64,000 nucleotides of DNA from Lantana camara (GCA_037501455.1 CM074857.1:98551501-98615500); one strand, 5' to 3'. Shown: positions 12,441 to 25,345, counted from the first letter of the stretch. Program-made: numbers and translations. The notes: a model not told the origin generated them from the sequence alone.

Positions 12441-12470
12441 ATGAATAAAATCTGAGGACAGATTCTCTTT

Positions 12471-12483
12471 AAGGGTGGAGGAT
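12471..12483 (+). other. Polypurine tract
   Basis: AAGGGTGGAGGAT lies immediately before the 3' LTR start TGTAACAGCCC. This is the expected plus-strand priming site. Confidence 0.75.
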
Positions 12484-15400
12484 TGTAACAGCCCTGATTT
12501 GGGGTCAACAAGAAACAGGTGAGTAAAGGGTTAGAAGAAAGCGTTTATAGCCTCAATCTATTAACAAATTCTTATGCATTGGATCTTATGTGAATTATGT
12601 GCTTTTATATCTCGATTATTGAATATTATGAGACCCACATTTCCATTCATCTACTGAGCCTAAACCTTGATATATTCGTCATAAAACTTTAGGAGAACTA
12701 AATCATAGACTTTCTGGATTCATATCCAAGCTTTTGTTATTCCAAAATACATCTTGAAATTTGTTAGCCAAAAATTCCCATTAGGTCCCTAGATACTATT
12801 CATTGCTAAATGTAGAAATTTGTAGAGACACTTTTACCTTTCAAATATAGGGGTCAAATGAATCCTTGAATCATTTCATGAATTTTGATAACCTTCTCGA
12901 GCCCTAATTCTCATTCTAGCTCCCGTAGTATCAAAAATCATTCGAAATCCCTAATTTAGGCATTTTTGAATTCAAACACTTTCCGTATTCAATATTACAA
13001 TCAAAATGATCCTTGAATTATTTTATGAATTTTAAGACCTTTTCTAAACCCTAGTTCAAGCCCTAGCTCATTTTATAAAATTTTCCTATTTTTCACAAAG
13101 TACTACTCGTGCCGTAAAAAATAACTTTTAAACCATACGGCGTTTGGTATCCAATATTACACTCAAAATAATCCTCAAATTATTTTACAAATATGACCAT
13201 TTTCTTAGAAAATAATTCTCATCCTAGCTTCATTTTATGTATTTTATCATATTTTTCAAAATTCCGAACACTTACTACCTTAACTTGAAACGTTTAAAAA
13301 ATTCATCAGGAAGCTTTTTCGATTCTCTTTCTTTTACAATTTTTCTCACTTTAAACTCTAACCTAGGGTTCATGAACATTTTAAGTATTATTTTCTATGT
13401 ATTTTTGAATTAATTTATATGTGATGTATTTATGATGAAATTTTGAATACATGATAAGCTCTTATATCATGAGTACACTGAAGTATACACCTAAATACTC
13501 TACAAGAATACACCTAGCCTACCCTATCTTGTGAGTCAATACCCTAGCTATTCAAGAATACCCTCTAGGTCCCAAATACATACCTATAAATACCCCCCAC
13601 AATTCATTTCCAAGAACACACAAATCTCACATTCTCTCTCTCTCTATAGTCACGACGTCAACCCTTCTTTCTCTAAGGTATTTTCTTTTCTTTTATTTTT
13701 TCATGCTTTATATGATGTTCTTAGGGTATTATGGATATAGCATGCTTAGATTAAATTAAATTATGGTTGTAGGAATTTTATTTTATGTCTAATATGTCAT
13801 AATTGTTAGTTTATGCAAAATGTGGTTACATATATGAATTTTATTTAATTAAATGCATGATTTATGATATGATATAATGTGACTATTTGTTTAAATATTC
13901 ATGATCTTATTTAATTAAATTCATTCCAAGAAGAATTTATTTAGATTTATTTTATGATTAAAGTTACATAAAGTGCTACATTTAGGTTTAATTACATTTT
14001 ATGAATATGAAATTGATTAGGCAATATCATGAACATATATAAATACATGAATAAGGATAAGAACATGTTCTTGATGTTTTTGATCATGTGTGTGTGTGCG
14101 TGTAGTAATGTGTGTATTTAATTTTATGTTATAAAGTGTTTAATTCTTAGAAATTCAAATAGTAAATGTTTTCAATTGTAACTTCGACTTTTCCTTAAAA
14201 TTTTACTTAAATAATTTAGATTTTATTTAAACATAATTATAAATTTAATTTCTGAAAATACAAAGAAGGATTTTTTATCCTAATTTTTCCAAAATCGGCA
14301 CTTTTGTAAACGTTTTCAAGATCATACCCGAAATTGCCAAATTAGTCCTGATTTATCATTTCAAACTCATAATTAGGATCATAATTTGATTAATAAATAT
14401 TTGGTTAGTTAAAGAATTCATAAAACCTATGTGAATAAGAAAAATTCACTTAAACGGTTAAATTAGGGTTTACCGAGTTCCTTTAATGTGTTACACTTTA
14501 TGAACTTTAAGTGCTTACTTTATTAGAATAATAAGAAACTTAGTCCTAATTAAGCCTGTAGTAGATAATACTTTCAGGCGAAATTAACACCAAGCAGTGG
14601 AATCCACAAGACTTTGTCTTACTACCGGTATTAGGTAAGGGTTAAAATATTTTCAACTGGAATCATGCTTATATATATGTATCTACATAAAACTATTTTC
14701 AAGCCTACCTGTTATTTATGATTTACTACCCTATACACATTATACGATTTTACAATATCCCTTTTTAAGGGAAAAATACTTTTATGCCGGAATCAAAGTT
14801 TTCCCAGGACGCTACATATTTTAAGTCCCCTTTTATCAAAACATTGGTTCCTGGCAATACAAGCAAAATATCATCTTATCATTATTAGAATTATAGGCCC
14901 CGGCTATAGCCTTATCAAATAACCACCCGGAAGGTATTGGGCCTAGGGTTGTTATTTTGCGGACAGCCACCAGCTCTTGGAAGTGGTTTAACTGGAGGTT
15001 AGTTAGTCCACGCCAAGAGATAATGTAGACAACCTCCGAGGGAACACTACTTCCCGATTATTATTTATTGTCTCTAGGGGTAGCTCCCCTATGTGACACC
15101 AAGGAGTAGCGGAGGTATTATCATATTGGTTTTATTAAAGTATCAGCGCCGTTACTGTTTTACCAAGTTTTAAGGAGTCACGAATGGAGAGGCCTAGCTT
15201 GCGGCATTAAAGTTTTTATTGCAAACGGTTCATTTTTTCACAAACTTTTCCAAATTCCCCCTATCCCTATTATTTTAAAAACTATCATAAACCAGATTAT
15301 ATTGCTATATCCTATTGCTATTATTTTAGATCAAGATCTTCTTGGTCCTATATATATATACGTATATCTATAAGCTATTATACACCTTCACTTTGTCACT

Positions 15401-15814
15401 TCCCTTCGCCTATTTTAAAAATGCATGGTTTCAAGAATCAAGGGAACGACACCTAGAGGTACCTTGAAGCATTAAGGTGTCATGCATAGTAGGCCAGAAC
15501 TGATTCTAAGGACATATAGTTCTGAGCATATTTATATTTTAAATCAGCTGCCCTCATGTTTTACATCAGTATGCCATCATGTTACATTCCCCTTTTTGTG
15601 TGAAATCCTTCAATCAATAATAATAACACTTGTTCTTTAAGTGTATTTGCATCTTTGTTTACATGCAAAGTTTTAAATTCCCCTATCTTTAGCTGCACCA
15701 TGCCGTGCGCTTTACGTAAGTATTATAACCATTCGCTGTGGTATTTCTTGAGTGTTAACATCCACTCGGGGAGTATTGAGGTGCGGGGGTTGTAGTACTA
15801 GGGGAGATGCTACA
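12484..15814 (+). repeat. 3' LTR of the gypsy element (family A)
   Basis: The LTR is 3.3 kb, begins TGTAACAGCCC and ends GATGCTACA. It is the only complete LTR of this element in the window and a useful family A reference together with 54945-58122. The TATA box is at 13584-13593. Right of its end the sequence changes directly to the copia-like repeat. Confidence 0.9.
13584..13593 (+). promoter_or_regulatory. Family A LTR TATA box
   Basis: CTATAAATAC sits at the same position as in the 5' LTR (3491) and the solo LTR (55930). A CT-rich tract follows at about 13633-13645. Confidence 0.6.
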
Positions 15815-16970
15815 TAACGTGCTACACATGTGGTCTCGTTTCGATCAACTATTTGATCTTTCCAACAATAACCTTTGAACCTGGCATTTGTGTGTGATCC
15901 TCTAGGTTCATTTTCAGTTAGCAATGAGCCTAATTAATTAATTCACTTTATCTATTATTTAGCTCACATATCACATAACCATAATCTAGCAACCGGTGTG
16001 TGAGCACTATCCGGACAATAAATATATATTCGAAAGAACCTTTCAGTCAATGACATCCGTAAGGTACGACCCTCCTACCATCCCATCTCTCGATTAAGAT
16101 CTAGGGCATGGGAATAATAAGAGCCCCACTAATCTTAATCTTAAAGCTAAATTCATTTCATATCCATTTGATCTTAATCCAAGAAACTCTTTTCTTGATG
16201 TCTTGATCCACTACCTTGGCCGAGGGTTTTAGGATGGCTTATGCAATAAGAGATCTTCTTGTATTAAAGCAAGTGTAGGTTCTTTGTTGATTCTCGTATG
16301 CTTTTATGTGCCACTTGTGCAATCCCAATATAAACCATGATTCAGCTATCTCAGACGACATCCTTTTAGGAATATATCAAAGACTATAGAGTTAGCTCAC
16401 ATAAAGCATCAATGGAATCTCAAGCCAAAGGATTAATTTACTCACGCCATTGACCTGTAAGATATTTCCTAATTTGGAAGCTTCCTATTCCTGAAGTGGA
16501 AACTTCCTTTTCCATTTATGAATCTTCTAACGTGGGACACCTCAGTGTACCCGTTCTCATAACGAGCACCCTCATATATTGCATATGCATCAACTGTGTA
16601 CTTTACACCCCATGAAATAGGATGATCCTTCTTAAGGATGCAATCCCACGAGAAAGTCTCAATCGAACCTAATTAACATTTTCACTGTTTGTTGGGCTCA
16701 TCGACTTGGAGTGGTTTCTAATCTGACTTTGAGTTAGGGCTTGTTTCATGTGCCATTCACCTAATGACAAAGTCCCGAACAACCTTATAGATTAGGGGAA
16801 TTTTAATACATGCGCACGTAATGGAAACACACAAAACACGTAATGACACATAAAGAAGTGTTTTCCTATGATAATAATCAATCGTATATTATTCAAAGAT
16901 TGTCTATGATATAAGAAAATTCTCAAAACAGATTACACCGAATCAACTTTCTAGGCCACTATTCCCATCA
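15815..16970 (-). mobile_element. Copia-like LTR, truncated by the gypsy insertion
   Basis: The reverse complement begins TGATGGGAATAGTG at 16970 and is collinear for about 1.15 kb with the forward copy starting at 50612 (TGTTAGGAATAGTG). Shared landmarks include 'caatctttgaataat', 'cccctaatc', the 'gactgaaaggttc' block and a region near the gypsy junction with 'gatcaa...gttgatc'. The left end stops where the family A 3' LTR begins, so the gypsy element interrupted it. Assignment to copia rests on the short TGTTAG...-type start and LTR size; no coding domain is present. Confidence 0.6.
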
Positions 16971-18187
16971 TAAACTATCGTGCTAAATACCAACATAATT
17001 TTCTCTAATTGAATTCTAACCAATCAATTAAATAAGGAGGCTAATGAACACTAAATTAACAATGCAACTAAAGGAGGTTACCAGCAATTATGAACTAAAC
17101 TGGATTACAATTTCACTCAAGTCATGCTTAACTCTCATTCGCCATGATTCAATCCTAGTGTTGGGTTTTGAAAGACAAGTCTATAAGCTTCTGTCGAAGT
17201 CATATAAACTTATAATTAGCTAATGACTCATATCTGTATATGGTAATCAATTAACTAATTATGTATTCAATTACCGTTCCTACATCAATACAAGGCTAGC
17301 AAGTATATGTCTATCTTACTAGCGACTCAATTAATCTATTCTTAATTAATTGAACATGTATCAATTAATCCTTATCCAACATTAACTTTTCTTCATCAAT
17401 ACTCAATTAATTATCTCTCAAAATAATCAATGGCCAGTCAATTATCACATCAATACCAAATTAAACGATCATAACAACACGAATCATGAATACGGTAAAC
17501 GAAAACCAAATTACTAGTCAAAATCCATTGCAATCCAAGAACTAAACATACTAAACATGCTAAAATCCATCAACATGAAAGAATTTTTCTTTAAAAAGAT
17601 AAAAAGAGAGAAAAGGATAAAAAAAACTCGTAGATGTAATGCACTTCAGGATTAGTCTTCTTTCTTCCTCCAAATCCTTGCTGCAATGATTCTTCCCAAG
17701 TTGAGATTCTAAAAACTAGAGAACTGGGACTAAGAATATGCATAAAAAGTGATGAATGATGTTCAGATCTGAATTATATCCTCTAAAAACGTGTGTCTTC
17801 TCTAAAGAACTGCCCAAGTAATTTCCACTTTACTTGCAAACCATTAGTTGAGTAGGTACTCAAAATTCTTTTCGCAGGTACTCAAAAGTATAGGGGAGTT
17901 TCCTGTGTGTTGTTTTTTTTTTTTTTTGAATAGATACTTCAAAATCCTTGAGTAGATACCAAAAAGTATAGGGAATTCTCTTCAGATTTTATCTCTTGAG
18001 AAGGTTCCCAAATAGGCAAATACTCGAATTTTGCACCTTTTTGAGTCTTCAGGTATTTTCCTCCTCTTTCCTACAATTAAAGCAATATATTTATTAAGAT
18101 AAAATTCCAGAACAAAAGAGTTAGAAAATATAGTATAAGTCCTATTCATAATATCAATAAAACCATAAAATCCGAACTTATCATCCA
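16971..18187. other. No recognisable gene or element
   Basis: This is AT-rich sequence with a poly-T run near 17911 and short repeats of 'gagtagatac' / 'gtactcaaaa' around 17850-17970. No long open frame, no domain and no clear terminal repeats are seen. It could be the body or flank of the copia-like element, but nothing proves that. Confidence 0.35.
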
Positions 18188-19668
18188 TATACGTGCCCGA
18201 GTCCAAGCGAACGAGAGACTTACACAAACACTAGGCTAGGCGGAGCTAAACTTGAACTTAAAGCGCGGAAACGAAAATAAGTATAGCGGAAGCATGCAAT
18301 AACTTAAACTACGAGTCCAACAAGATCAAGTCAAATATAATATGTCCTCAAGGCCAAATTACATCTTACTTAACCAAAAGAGCAACATGATTACATAACT
18401 TAAGTCAACTGATACATAAGGATTCAAAAGTGTTTAAATGAAATGCAACTCGACCTAAACAAACTAGTGAGACTCAACTGACTCACTTCTCCGCCTAGCT
18501 CGAGTTAAAAGACCTGCAAACTAAAAGAGTAACGCGAGGGTCAGTCCACCAACTGAGTGAGGCTCTAACGCACACCCACACACTACATAAGTATAGAGCA
18601 AAGCACATAAAACTAAAAGGTTTTGAACTGGAATTAGGTTTTGCATACCAAAACATTTTCAAAAGAAACATAAGTGTACATAAGATGACATACATAACAT
18701 AAAGATCATATTCCCGTTTCATAATCCAAACATAACGTAGAATAACAAAGCTCGGTGAGAACGAGTAACTCTAACCATCACACCTCATAAACGTACATAA
18801 AACCAAAACAAAACATATCCATCCTCAACTTCAATTGAAGGTTCGGATAGCTAACCCTTGCCCTTCGTAATATAATGTAACCACAAGAGGTAATGATCCC
18901 ATAAGTGTCTTCCTCGACTTTTACACCGAAGGCTCGAGAGTACCATGCCTCCTCTAACTCCCTGAGTCTAGGCATGCAAACAAGGCCAGGCCAGGTGAGC
19001 TTTGGCTCTTTTTGCTGGCTCAGGCTCGGGGTATGTTGGGGTGGCTCGGGTTTGGCTCGTGAGCCAAAGAGCTAAATAAAACCTAGCTTGGACTTAGCTC
19101 GCAGAGGCTTGAGCTGGCTCGCAAGCCATTGCAAATTCGTGTATGCTTTTATTTGTAGACACAACTTGTGTAGAATTAATGCACACATTACAAAAAAATA
19201 CAAGATTTCAAGCCATAAACCAGTATACATCATGAACATTACAACAATGTTAAACAAATATCTTGATCATCATTCATCAAATATCTTTTTCAATGAACAA
19301 AATGCAACCATAAACCATAAATCCTCAATCAAATTCAAAACAAATACATGTTCATATAACATAAACCATACACCACGCCTGTTGAAAATTGAAAACTTGA
19401 AATGTCTCCCTAAACTTTGAAAAGGCTCCAACAATCTTATTATCTACAGGACTCCATCAACCATGCTAAGCAACTGAAATTTAGAAATACGATAATATAA
19501 ACAACATTGTAATAATAATAAGAATAACCTAGTATCCTATTTCCAAACTACCTTTTCAAGATATGCAAAATATACCTTAATGAGTCGATTCTCAAGTCAA
19601 AGATTTGGTAACTCAGTTATTATTGGTCCTTGTTTCTCCTGACAATTCACAAAGATCATTAGTAACAT

Positions 19669-19893
19669 TTAATTGAAAATAACTAATTTTAATAAAGAAT
19701 TACTTACATCAACTTTAGCCTTGACACCGAAATGCTTTCTCAACCAATCTCCACCACACAACAACATCTCGATGTTCTTCGGCTTTACTCGGGTACGGTA
19801 TTTATCAATCACTCGACTACAGACACTAAATGTGGCCTTCGATGCAACTGTTGTAACGAGAATGGCTAGAATGTCCTTAGCCATTATAAACAA
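19669..19893 (-). pseudogene. hAT transposase C-terminal dimerisation domain fragment
   Basis: The 74-residue reverse frame carries the hATC signature: DILAILVTTVASKATFSVCS, then RVIDKYRTRVKPKNIEMLL and GGDWL. In the family the consensus is close to D(V/I)LAIP.STVASE.AFS....V.D..R..L.P..VE.L....(D/N)WL. An intact hAT transposase is about 600-800 residues, so only the last tenth remains. The DNA-binding BED finger and the catalytic core are gone. The fragment ends within the element, with about 700 bases of 3' sequence before the terminal repeat. Confidence 0.85.
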
Positions 19894-21174
19894 TATAGGA
19901 AATTTCTACGCGTTTTAGTGTATTTTGTACAGCCCCTTTTAACATATAAAATTGGAATTTTCAGCCCCCTTTTGTGACGTCCCGATTCTTCGGCTGTACA
20001 GATATGACATCACGAGTGTGTTACTTGCACTTTTAATAATTTAATTTATGAAATTATATGTTTATATTAATGTTTAAATGTTATTATTGATTTATATGAA
20101 TGAATTGATTTAGTTATAAACTTGAATACTTGAACTTTTGCTCGTTTGCCTTAGTATTTGATCCTTATGTGCCCGATTTCGATTCTGATTTTTATGCCAG
20201 CTTGCTATGCATAGATTTATGTGTTATGAACATGTTTTTATGTTCATTTTACATTTTCGGGTTCATTTGTTGGTGTTTTGGTTCGTTTGTTTGGAGAGAA
20301 ACTAAAAAGAGCCTAAAACGTTTTTAACACACCTTGGGTTCAATGTTTTCCGGGCGACATAACTGAGCTCGGGAATTTGGATTCAAATTTTCTCACCACC
20401 GTTAGACTTTTTTTGATGATTCAGGTTCAATGGAATAAGCCTTACATTTTTCTAAGCCTGTTTGGACCCCCAAAATTTCACCGAACCGAACCTCAGGTAT
20501 GAATGTACCACCCTTGACTATTTTGGGCATAACTTCTTCATCCCTTGAGCAAATCAACCCAAGTTTGAACCCACTTAACCATGGTTTAACACTCTATCAC
20601 CCTAAACCATTTGGATTTCTTTCAACACAAGAGAGAGAGGGAGAATCAGCTGCAAAAACCAAGATAAGAAAAAGAAGGAAATCTGTACTATTCATTCTTT
20701 CAATTTTAGCTCAAGACCTTCTTATTTCACATTCAATCCAAGTGGTAACTTCATAATCTTGTTCTCCATCTTCTTATGAAGATTTAGAGCTATGATTGAT
20801 GCATTTTCATCCATTTGTGGCCATGCTATAATCATATGTATGAATAGTTAGGGTAAATGGATTTTTGGAAGAGTTTATGCCATTCTTGCCCTATATCTTG
20901 AATTGAAGCATGTTTTGTGACCTAAATGACTTCATTAATGCATTTATAATTGGATGTTGTTGAGTATAACATGATTCACCATTAATGCATCAAGCTTTCA
21001 TGAACTTAAAACTTGGAAATATATGAGCTCATGCCTTCATTGTTAATGTCTGCGTTTTGCTGCTGTATGTGGTTGTTTTTATGGTCATTTCTTGCTTTTT
21101 ATCTTGTTGCTTGGCTGCTGCTTCATCCCTTGCTTTCCCCTCCGTGTTACGACCCTGTTTTAGCCATTTTCTGC

Positions 21175-21375
21175 ACTTCACGCCCAGGGACGCATCCGCG
21201 ATCGAGCAAGAAAGGAACCTTTCTGCGGCCGCAACTCACCTACAGTTTGGTGTTTGTTTTGGCGTCGCGCCCATGACTGCCTTTCCTCTTTTTCTTGTCA
21301 CGCCCGCGCCGGTCTTGCAGGAGGTTGTCTGGAGTAGCGTCGAGGCCGCGGCAACGACACTTTCAGTTGCGGTCG
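21175..21375. repeat. GC-rich motif cluster inside the solo LTR
   Basis: A 200-bp block repeats CGC-rich words (ACGCCCAGGGACGC, GGCGTCGCGCC, CACGCCCGCGCCGG, GAGGCCGCGGC, GCGGTCGCGAC) at the LTR position that carries palindromes in the other copies. It is strikingly GC-rich compared with the flanking LTR. Confidence 0.55.
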
Positions 21376-22666
21376 CGACTCTCTATTCCCTTTCCAGCTT
21401 TGTTTTCTCACCTTTTCTTATTTTGTTTGATCCTATATGCTTCTTATATACTTAATGCATGATGTTAATGTGTTATATTTCATGTTATAGCTTTTATTTT
21501 GATCTTATGACTTGGTTTAGATGTATATATGCAACATGTGCTTTGCATGCAACTCCATGCTTATCATTTCATATTTCGTTGTTCATTTCTTGATTTATTT
21601 GCCTCATTTATGATTTATAAGCCTTGTTAACTTGTTGTGCAATACGTTATGACCCTCATTATGATTTTGTGATGTGAATTCCATGAATATATGCGAGCTA
21701 TGGCACGTTATGATTTTATATGGCATCATACGAACTAATTGCGTTTTCATTTTACTTCATATGCATCTGTTGAGCATCTAATTGGTTCATACCGAGTCTA
21801 AGTTCATCTTTTGTTGTCTGTTTTGGTACAGAGGATCGTCCCGAGGGTGATGAGGTGGTCCCGTAGGCGTCCGTTTTATATCCTTTTGCCCCTGCTAAGT
21901 TTGAAAGGTGAAGTTTTATTCTTCTAGTTATCTTGACCTAAAACCCTATGTGTTTTGAAACCTGCATGTGAAATACGTATAGTATATGATAGATACGTGT
22001 ATGGTATGTATTTTGAGGGCCCGTCCCATTTGTTAAAGACTTTGCAAATGTTTTTATACTATGTAAGCTGTCTCTTGAATTGTTTTTGAAAAGCTTTGAA
22101 GTCTGTTTGAGTCTACAGCGAGTTTTGGACCTTGAAAGAAAGGTTTGCCTGTACTCTGATCTTTGAACTTTGTTTGGGCCCCGGGAATTTGGGTAAATAG
22201 CACCCTGGATGGTCGTGAGTTCGCCGGGGAACCCTCCTATACACATTCCCATTTGAGATGATTCACCTAACCTTAGGAGTTGAGGAAGCATGGGTTATCT
22301 TGAGCCGGGTGCGAACACCGCCGAAGGAGCGGGTTGGAGTGATTAATCCTCCCATCTCAATCCGAGGTCTGCTTGATAGATAGGGATCGTAAACCTTCTA
22401 CCTTTGGTGTGAAGGATGGTTTCTGATTTTGTTTTGATATAATTCTGATTCTGAGGAGTTTGGAAGGAATACTCGTACTCGCCGAGTTCTTTTGCTTTGT
22501 TCTGAATCTTTGGAACGGGAATGGATTCTTAACTCTTAAAATTGGTGATTTTGGCCTTTGACCATAACCTTTCTTTAAGTTTATATATCTATTATCACGG
22601 GAAATGTTTTAGATTACAAAAACTATCCCCGGTCCATAGATTAGTTCTGGAATTGATACTTGCTTT

Positions 22667-22690
22667 GCTCTATATGTATATATGGGTGCG
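22667..22690 (+). promoter_or_regulatory. Family B LTR TATA block
   Basis: 'ctctatatgtatatat' is followed by a G/T-rich run and 'cgccctcactaatcatta'. The same arrangement occurs in forward form at 53030-53100 and in reverse at 9335-9360, 18575-18605, 44325-44365 and 62085-62125. It is a candidate U3/R promoter. Confidence 0.45.
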
Positions 22691-23739
22691 TGTGTAGCGC
22701 CCTCACTAATCATTAGGACTAACCCTCGTTGTTGCTCCCTCTTTTTCCCTTTTCTTTGAGTTGTAGGTACTTTCTGGGGTCGAGCTAGGCGGCATGTGGT
22801 CTTAGAGTCATACTTGTGGTTTAGCTCGAGTCGCATGCATTCGTAGTGGGTTACTTTATGAATATTTTGGGACATGTATATGGATACTTATATTAGATTT
22901 TGATTCTTTTGGCCCGGGATGGGCATGTGAATATATGTATCAAGACTTGATATGTTGATTATGTTTATGCTATGTTGGTTACTTGGATATTATGAATTGT
23001 TTTAAATCGCTTCCGCTTTTACTTGTATGATTGTGCACTTTGATTTTAAGGTCTAGACCGCCTAGCTTAGGAAAGTTTTTGATTTATCAGCCGTTCGCCA
23101 CAGTTTGGCACGTGTGCGGACTTTCATTTAGTTACACGTGTTGGGCTCTAGTGCGGGTGATGTGGTGCCCACCGCTTGGGGTGCTACACCTTTAATATTC
23201 AATTTTCAGCAACTTTTAACATTATGGAACAAGTAATTGAGAAAGCTCATACACCATGTAACTTTACATACTATTACCTTAGAAAGATGAATGATTGCGA
23301 ATTAAGAGCAATCAATTCACATTGACAAGGCATCATCGAACAAAATACAAGATGAGACATATGAGTAAAAAGTGAATTCCTAATTCCAATTCCTTTTTAG
23401 CTAAGATGAGACATATGAGCAAAGAATGAATTCCTTTTTATATTAAACATGTTCGACATCAGATTAATAATTTTCAGACTCTAGTTTCATAGGAAATTAG
23501 GAATAGATAAGGTAGGATTACAACAGTTAACAAAATTTCAAAATAACTAGGAATATTTCAATATAAAGCATCACCAAATTTATCTTCAAACTGCATCTCC
23601 AAAAAAATAAAAATTATATGGAATAATCATAAATCAAGCACAAAAGCCCACATCAATTCCAATCAGATTCCACCAGAATCCACTAAAAATTGAATATTTT
23701 AGCTAGAATTTCAACAAACAAACAAAATGCTAACAAGTA

Positions 23740-24000
23740 CCTGATAGGACGGCGGAGAAGCACGGTGGTGGTGGCGCGGGTTGGCGGAAAGACTGGGCAG
23801 ATTCACAGAGAGAATAGGTGGTGGTGGTGAGGTGTTGGAACTAGCGGGCAGCAGCGGCCGGCCAGCGTGGTGGCGGTCCTGGCGGCGTCGGACTGAGCTG
23901 GTGGAGTGGTGGGTTTATCTGGCGGCGTTGAAAATGGGAAGGGTTTGTTGGGCGGGGGGAAGAGTTTTTGCAATTAGGGTTACTGGGGTATGAATTTTGA
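23740..24000 (-). other. GC-rich presumed 5' leader of the hAT element
   Basis: Reading the minus strand, this GC-rich block ends with CCTATCAG before GTACTTG (near 23740), which looks like a splice donor of a non-coding first exon. It lies at the 5' side of the hAT as defined by the orientation of the transposase tail. The forward frame 23781-23993 is low-complexity Gly/Arg/Trp-rich and probably not a gene. Confidence 0.3.
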
Positions 24001-24849
24001 GTCTTTGACAATATATTTTGGGTTTAACCATTTAAGACTTTAAGTTACTAAATTCGATTATATATATATATATATATATTAATTTATAGCATGGCTCGCG
24101 AGCCACGAACCTGGAAACATATGGCTCAGGCTTGGGTTCGAAGCTCTACGACCCTAGCGCAGGCTCGGCTCGGGATTCCCAAACCCAAGCGTAAGCTAGT
24201 TCCGAGCCATCTCGCCAAACTCGGGAGTTAGCTCGTCTCATTTGCATGCCTACCTGAGTCCCGCCTGATACCTCAAATGAAAATTGCGCACAGGCTTAAT
24301 CCGATGGCCCGACACTGTACCGTGGGTCCTTACCCATAATCTTCGAGACCCAACATACCGTATCGTAACATATGTCAGTGTTTCATAAGTCATCAAAATA
24401 CCGTACATAACACTTATTTAGCTATATACATAATATACTCACATGCGGGCTTATAATAATCACATAAGAGTTGTAGGTCGTTTAACTAAAACAAAAACCT
24501 AAACCTCACCTTGAGAACAAAACAAAAGAAGAGAAGGAGCAACCCAACAACTCCTACGCCTAGGGTCCCACACCTTCCGGAAGCTCATCTGCGACAAACA
24601 AATATAAAACCCGAGACTTCGATTGAATATGAACCAATTAAGACGCATGGTGATGCATAACGGTTGTAAAAGATGGTATGATATGATGGAAGTCATGAAC
24701 CACATAAACATGCACAAAACATTTATTCATAATCATTCAATCAAGTTTTGGTCACGTATTAAAGCATACATTGAGTGTTCATGAGAAATCATTAGGAATA
24801 TTAAACAATTAATTAAAGATCATAAACCTCCAAACAAGATAAGAAAAAC

Positions 24850-25110
24850 AGGAACGACCATTCCCAAAATGGGAACGACCGGTCAGAATAGCGGAGCCCA
24901 AAACTCTATCCATCGGAATGGCTGTTCAGACCCCAAATACAAATTGGGAACGACCGTTCTAAACCTATTGGACAAAAATGCCACTATGTATGGTTTTAAA
25001 CGGCCGTTTGGACTCCAAGTCATAACTGGAAATGACCGTTCTCGACCCACTGGATAAAAATCTATTTTCTGCCCATTTAAACGGCCATTCGGCCGTCCAA
25101 GTTAAAATAG
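24850..25110. repeat. Palindrome cluster inside family B LTR remnant
   Basis: At least six motifs related to GGGAACGACCGTTC / AAACGGCCGTTT occur in 260 bp. The motif family differs from GACACGGG of the copies at 1-2488 and 8837-11929, but matches the cluster at 50150-50358. Confidence 0.7.
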
Positions 25111-25345
25111 GAGCAGCTGTTTGTGCCTGTAAACATGCAGCAAATCTGGGCAGGAAACACAGAAACAAGACGATGGCAGTAGTCTTGGAGCTTGGGTAGC
25201 CATAATGAAGAAGAAATCGACGGTCAAAGTTTTTTCAAAGTGGTTAAGTGCGACATTTTAAAGGTTAAAGTGACAATTGTACTAATTTCAAAATTAGGAG
25301 GTAAAATGCGTTAAGGATTCAAGAATGAGTAGGTGTTCGGAATTA

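Larger units (their letters stand above)
2489..15814 (+). mobile_element. Ty3/gypsy chromovirus-like LTR retrotransposon, decayed and nested
   Basis: The element reads left to right: partial 5' LTR (2489-5751), initiator-Met-type primer-binding site, protease, reverse transcriptase, RNase H, integrase, chromodomain-like tail, polypurine tract and 3' LTR (12484-15814). The order protease-RT-RNase H-integrase is the Ty3/gypsy order. A chromodomain-like tail after the integrase and LTRs above 3 kb fit the Tekay/Del group of chromoviruses, which is an inference from layout. The pol frame has many stops and frameshifts and almost no gag remains, so it is not autonomous. The 5' end of its left LTR is displaced by another LTR insertion, so the target duplication cannot be checked. 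In one 95-base stretch (4556-4650 versus 14667-14761) the two LTRs differ at nine positions, which suggests an old insertion. Confidence 0.88.
19973..23188 (+). mobile_element. Solo LTR (family B-related) within hAT
   Basis: The LTR begins TGTGACGTCCCG and ends GGGGTGCTACA. A perfect 5-bp target duplication, CCTTT, lies on both sides (19968-19972 and 23189-23193). At 3216 bp with no internal region it is a clean solo LTR produced by LTR-LTR recombination. Similarity to the other family B LTRs is clear in the TATA block near 22667-22710 and the 'ctagaccgcctagctta' box near 23050. Short frames inside (for example 21057-21455) are not supported as genes. Confidence 0.93.
18969..24252 (-). mobile_element. 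hAT DNA transposon, internally deleted, with nested solo LTR
   Basis: The ends are TAGGCATGCAAAC and TTTGCATGCCTA, giving terminal inverted repeats of 12 bases. They are flanked by a perfect 8-bp target duplication, CCTGAGTC (18961-18968 and 24253-24260). Both subterminal regions are crowded with GGCTCG/CGAGCC words, as is typical for hAT transposase binding. The only coding trace is the transposase dimerisation tail (19669-19893, minus strand). Without the nested LTR the element is only about 2.06 kb, so it is a deletion derivative that needs transposase from elsewhere. Confidence 0.92.
18188..25210 (-). mobile_element. Family B LTR remnant, split by a hAT element
   Basis: Two pieces (18188-18968 and 24261 to about 25210) together resemble the reverse LTRs elsewhere. 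The left piece has the 'aggctaggcgga' box, the '...gtgaggctctaacgcac' TATA block and 'gcataccaaaacattttc'. The right piece has 'aggcttaatccgatgg' and 'aaacctcacctt', then a palindrome cluster. Both outer termini are lost, with no TGTA...CC start and no GGTGTCACA end, so it is truncated on both sides. The interruption is the complete hAT element 18969-24252. Confidence 0.7.

Noticed and set aside
21057..21455. 132-codon forward frame in the solo LTR
   Set aside because: It lies entirely within an LTR with exact target duplications and crosses the CpG-rich motif cluster; it is hydrophobic low-complexity sequence without homology that I recognise.
23781..23993. Gly/Trp/Arg-rich 70-codon frame
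   Set aside because: It is inside the hAT element on the strand opposite to the transposase tail and is low-complexity.
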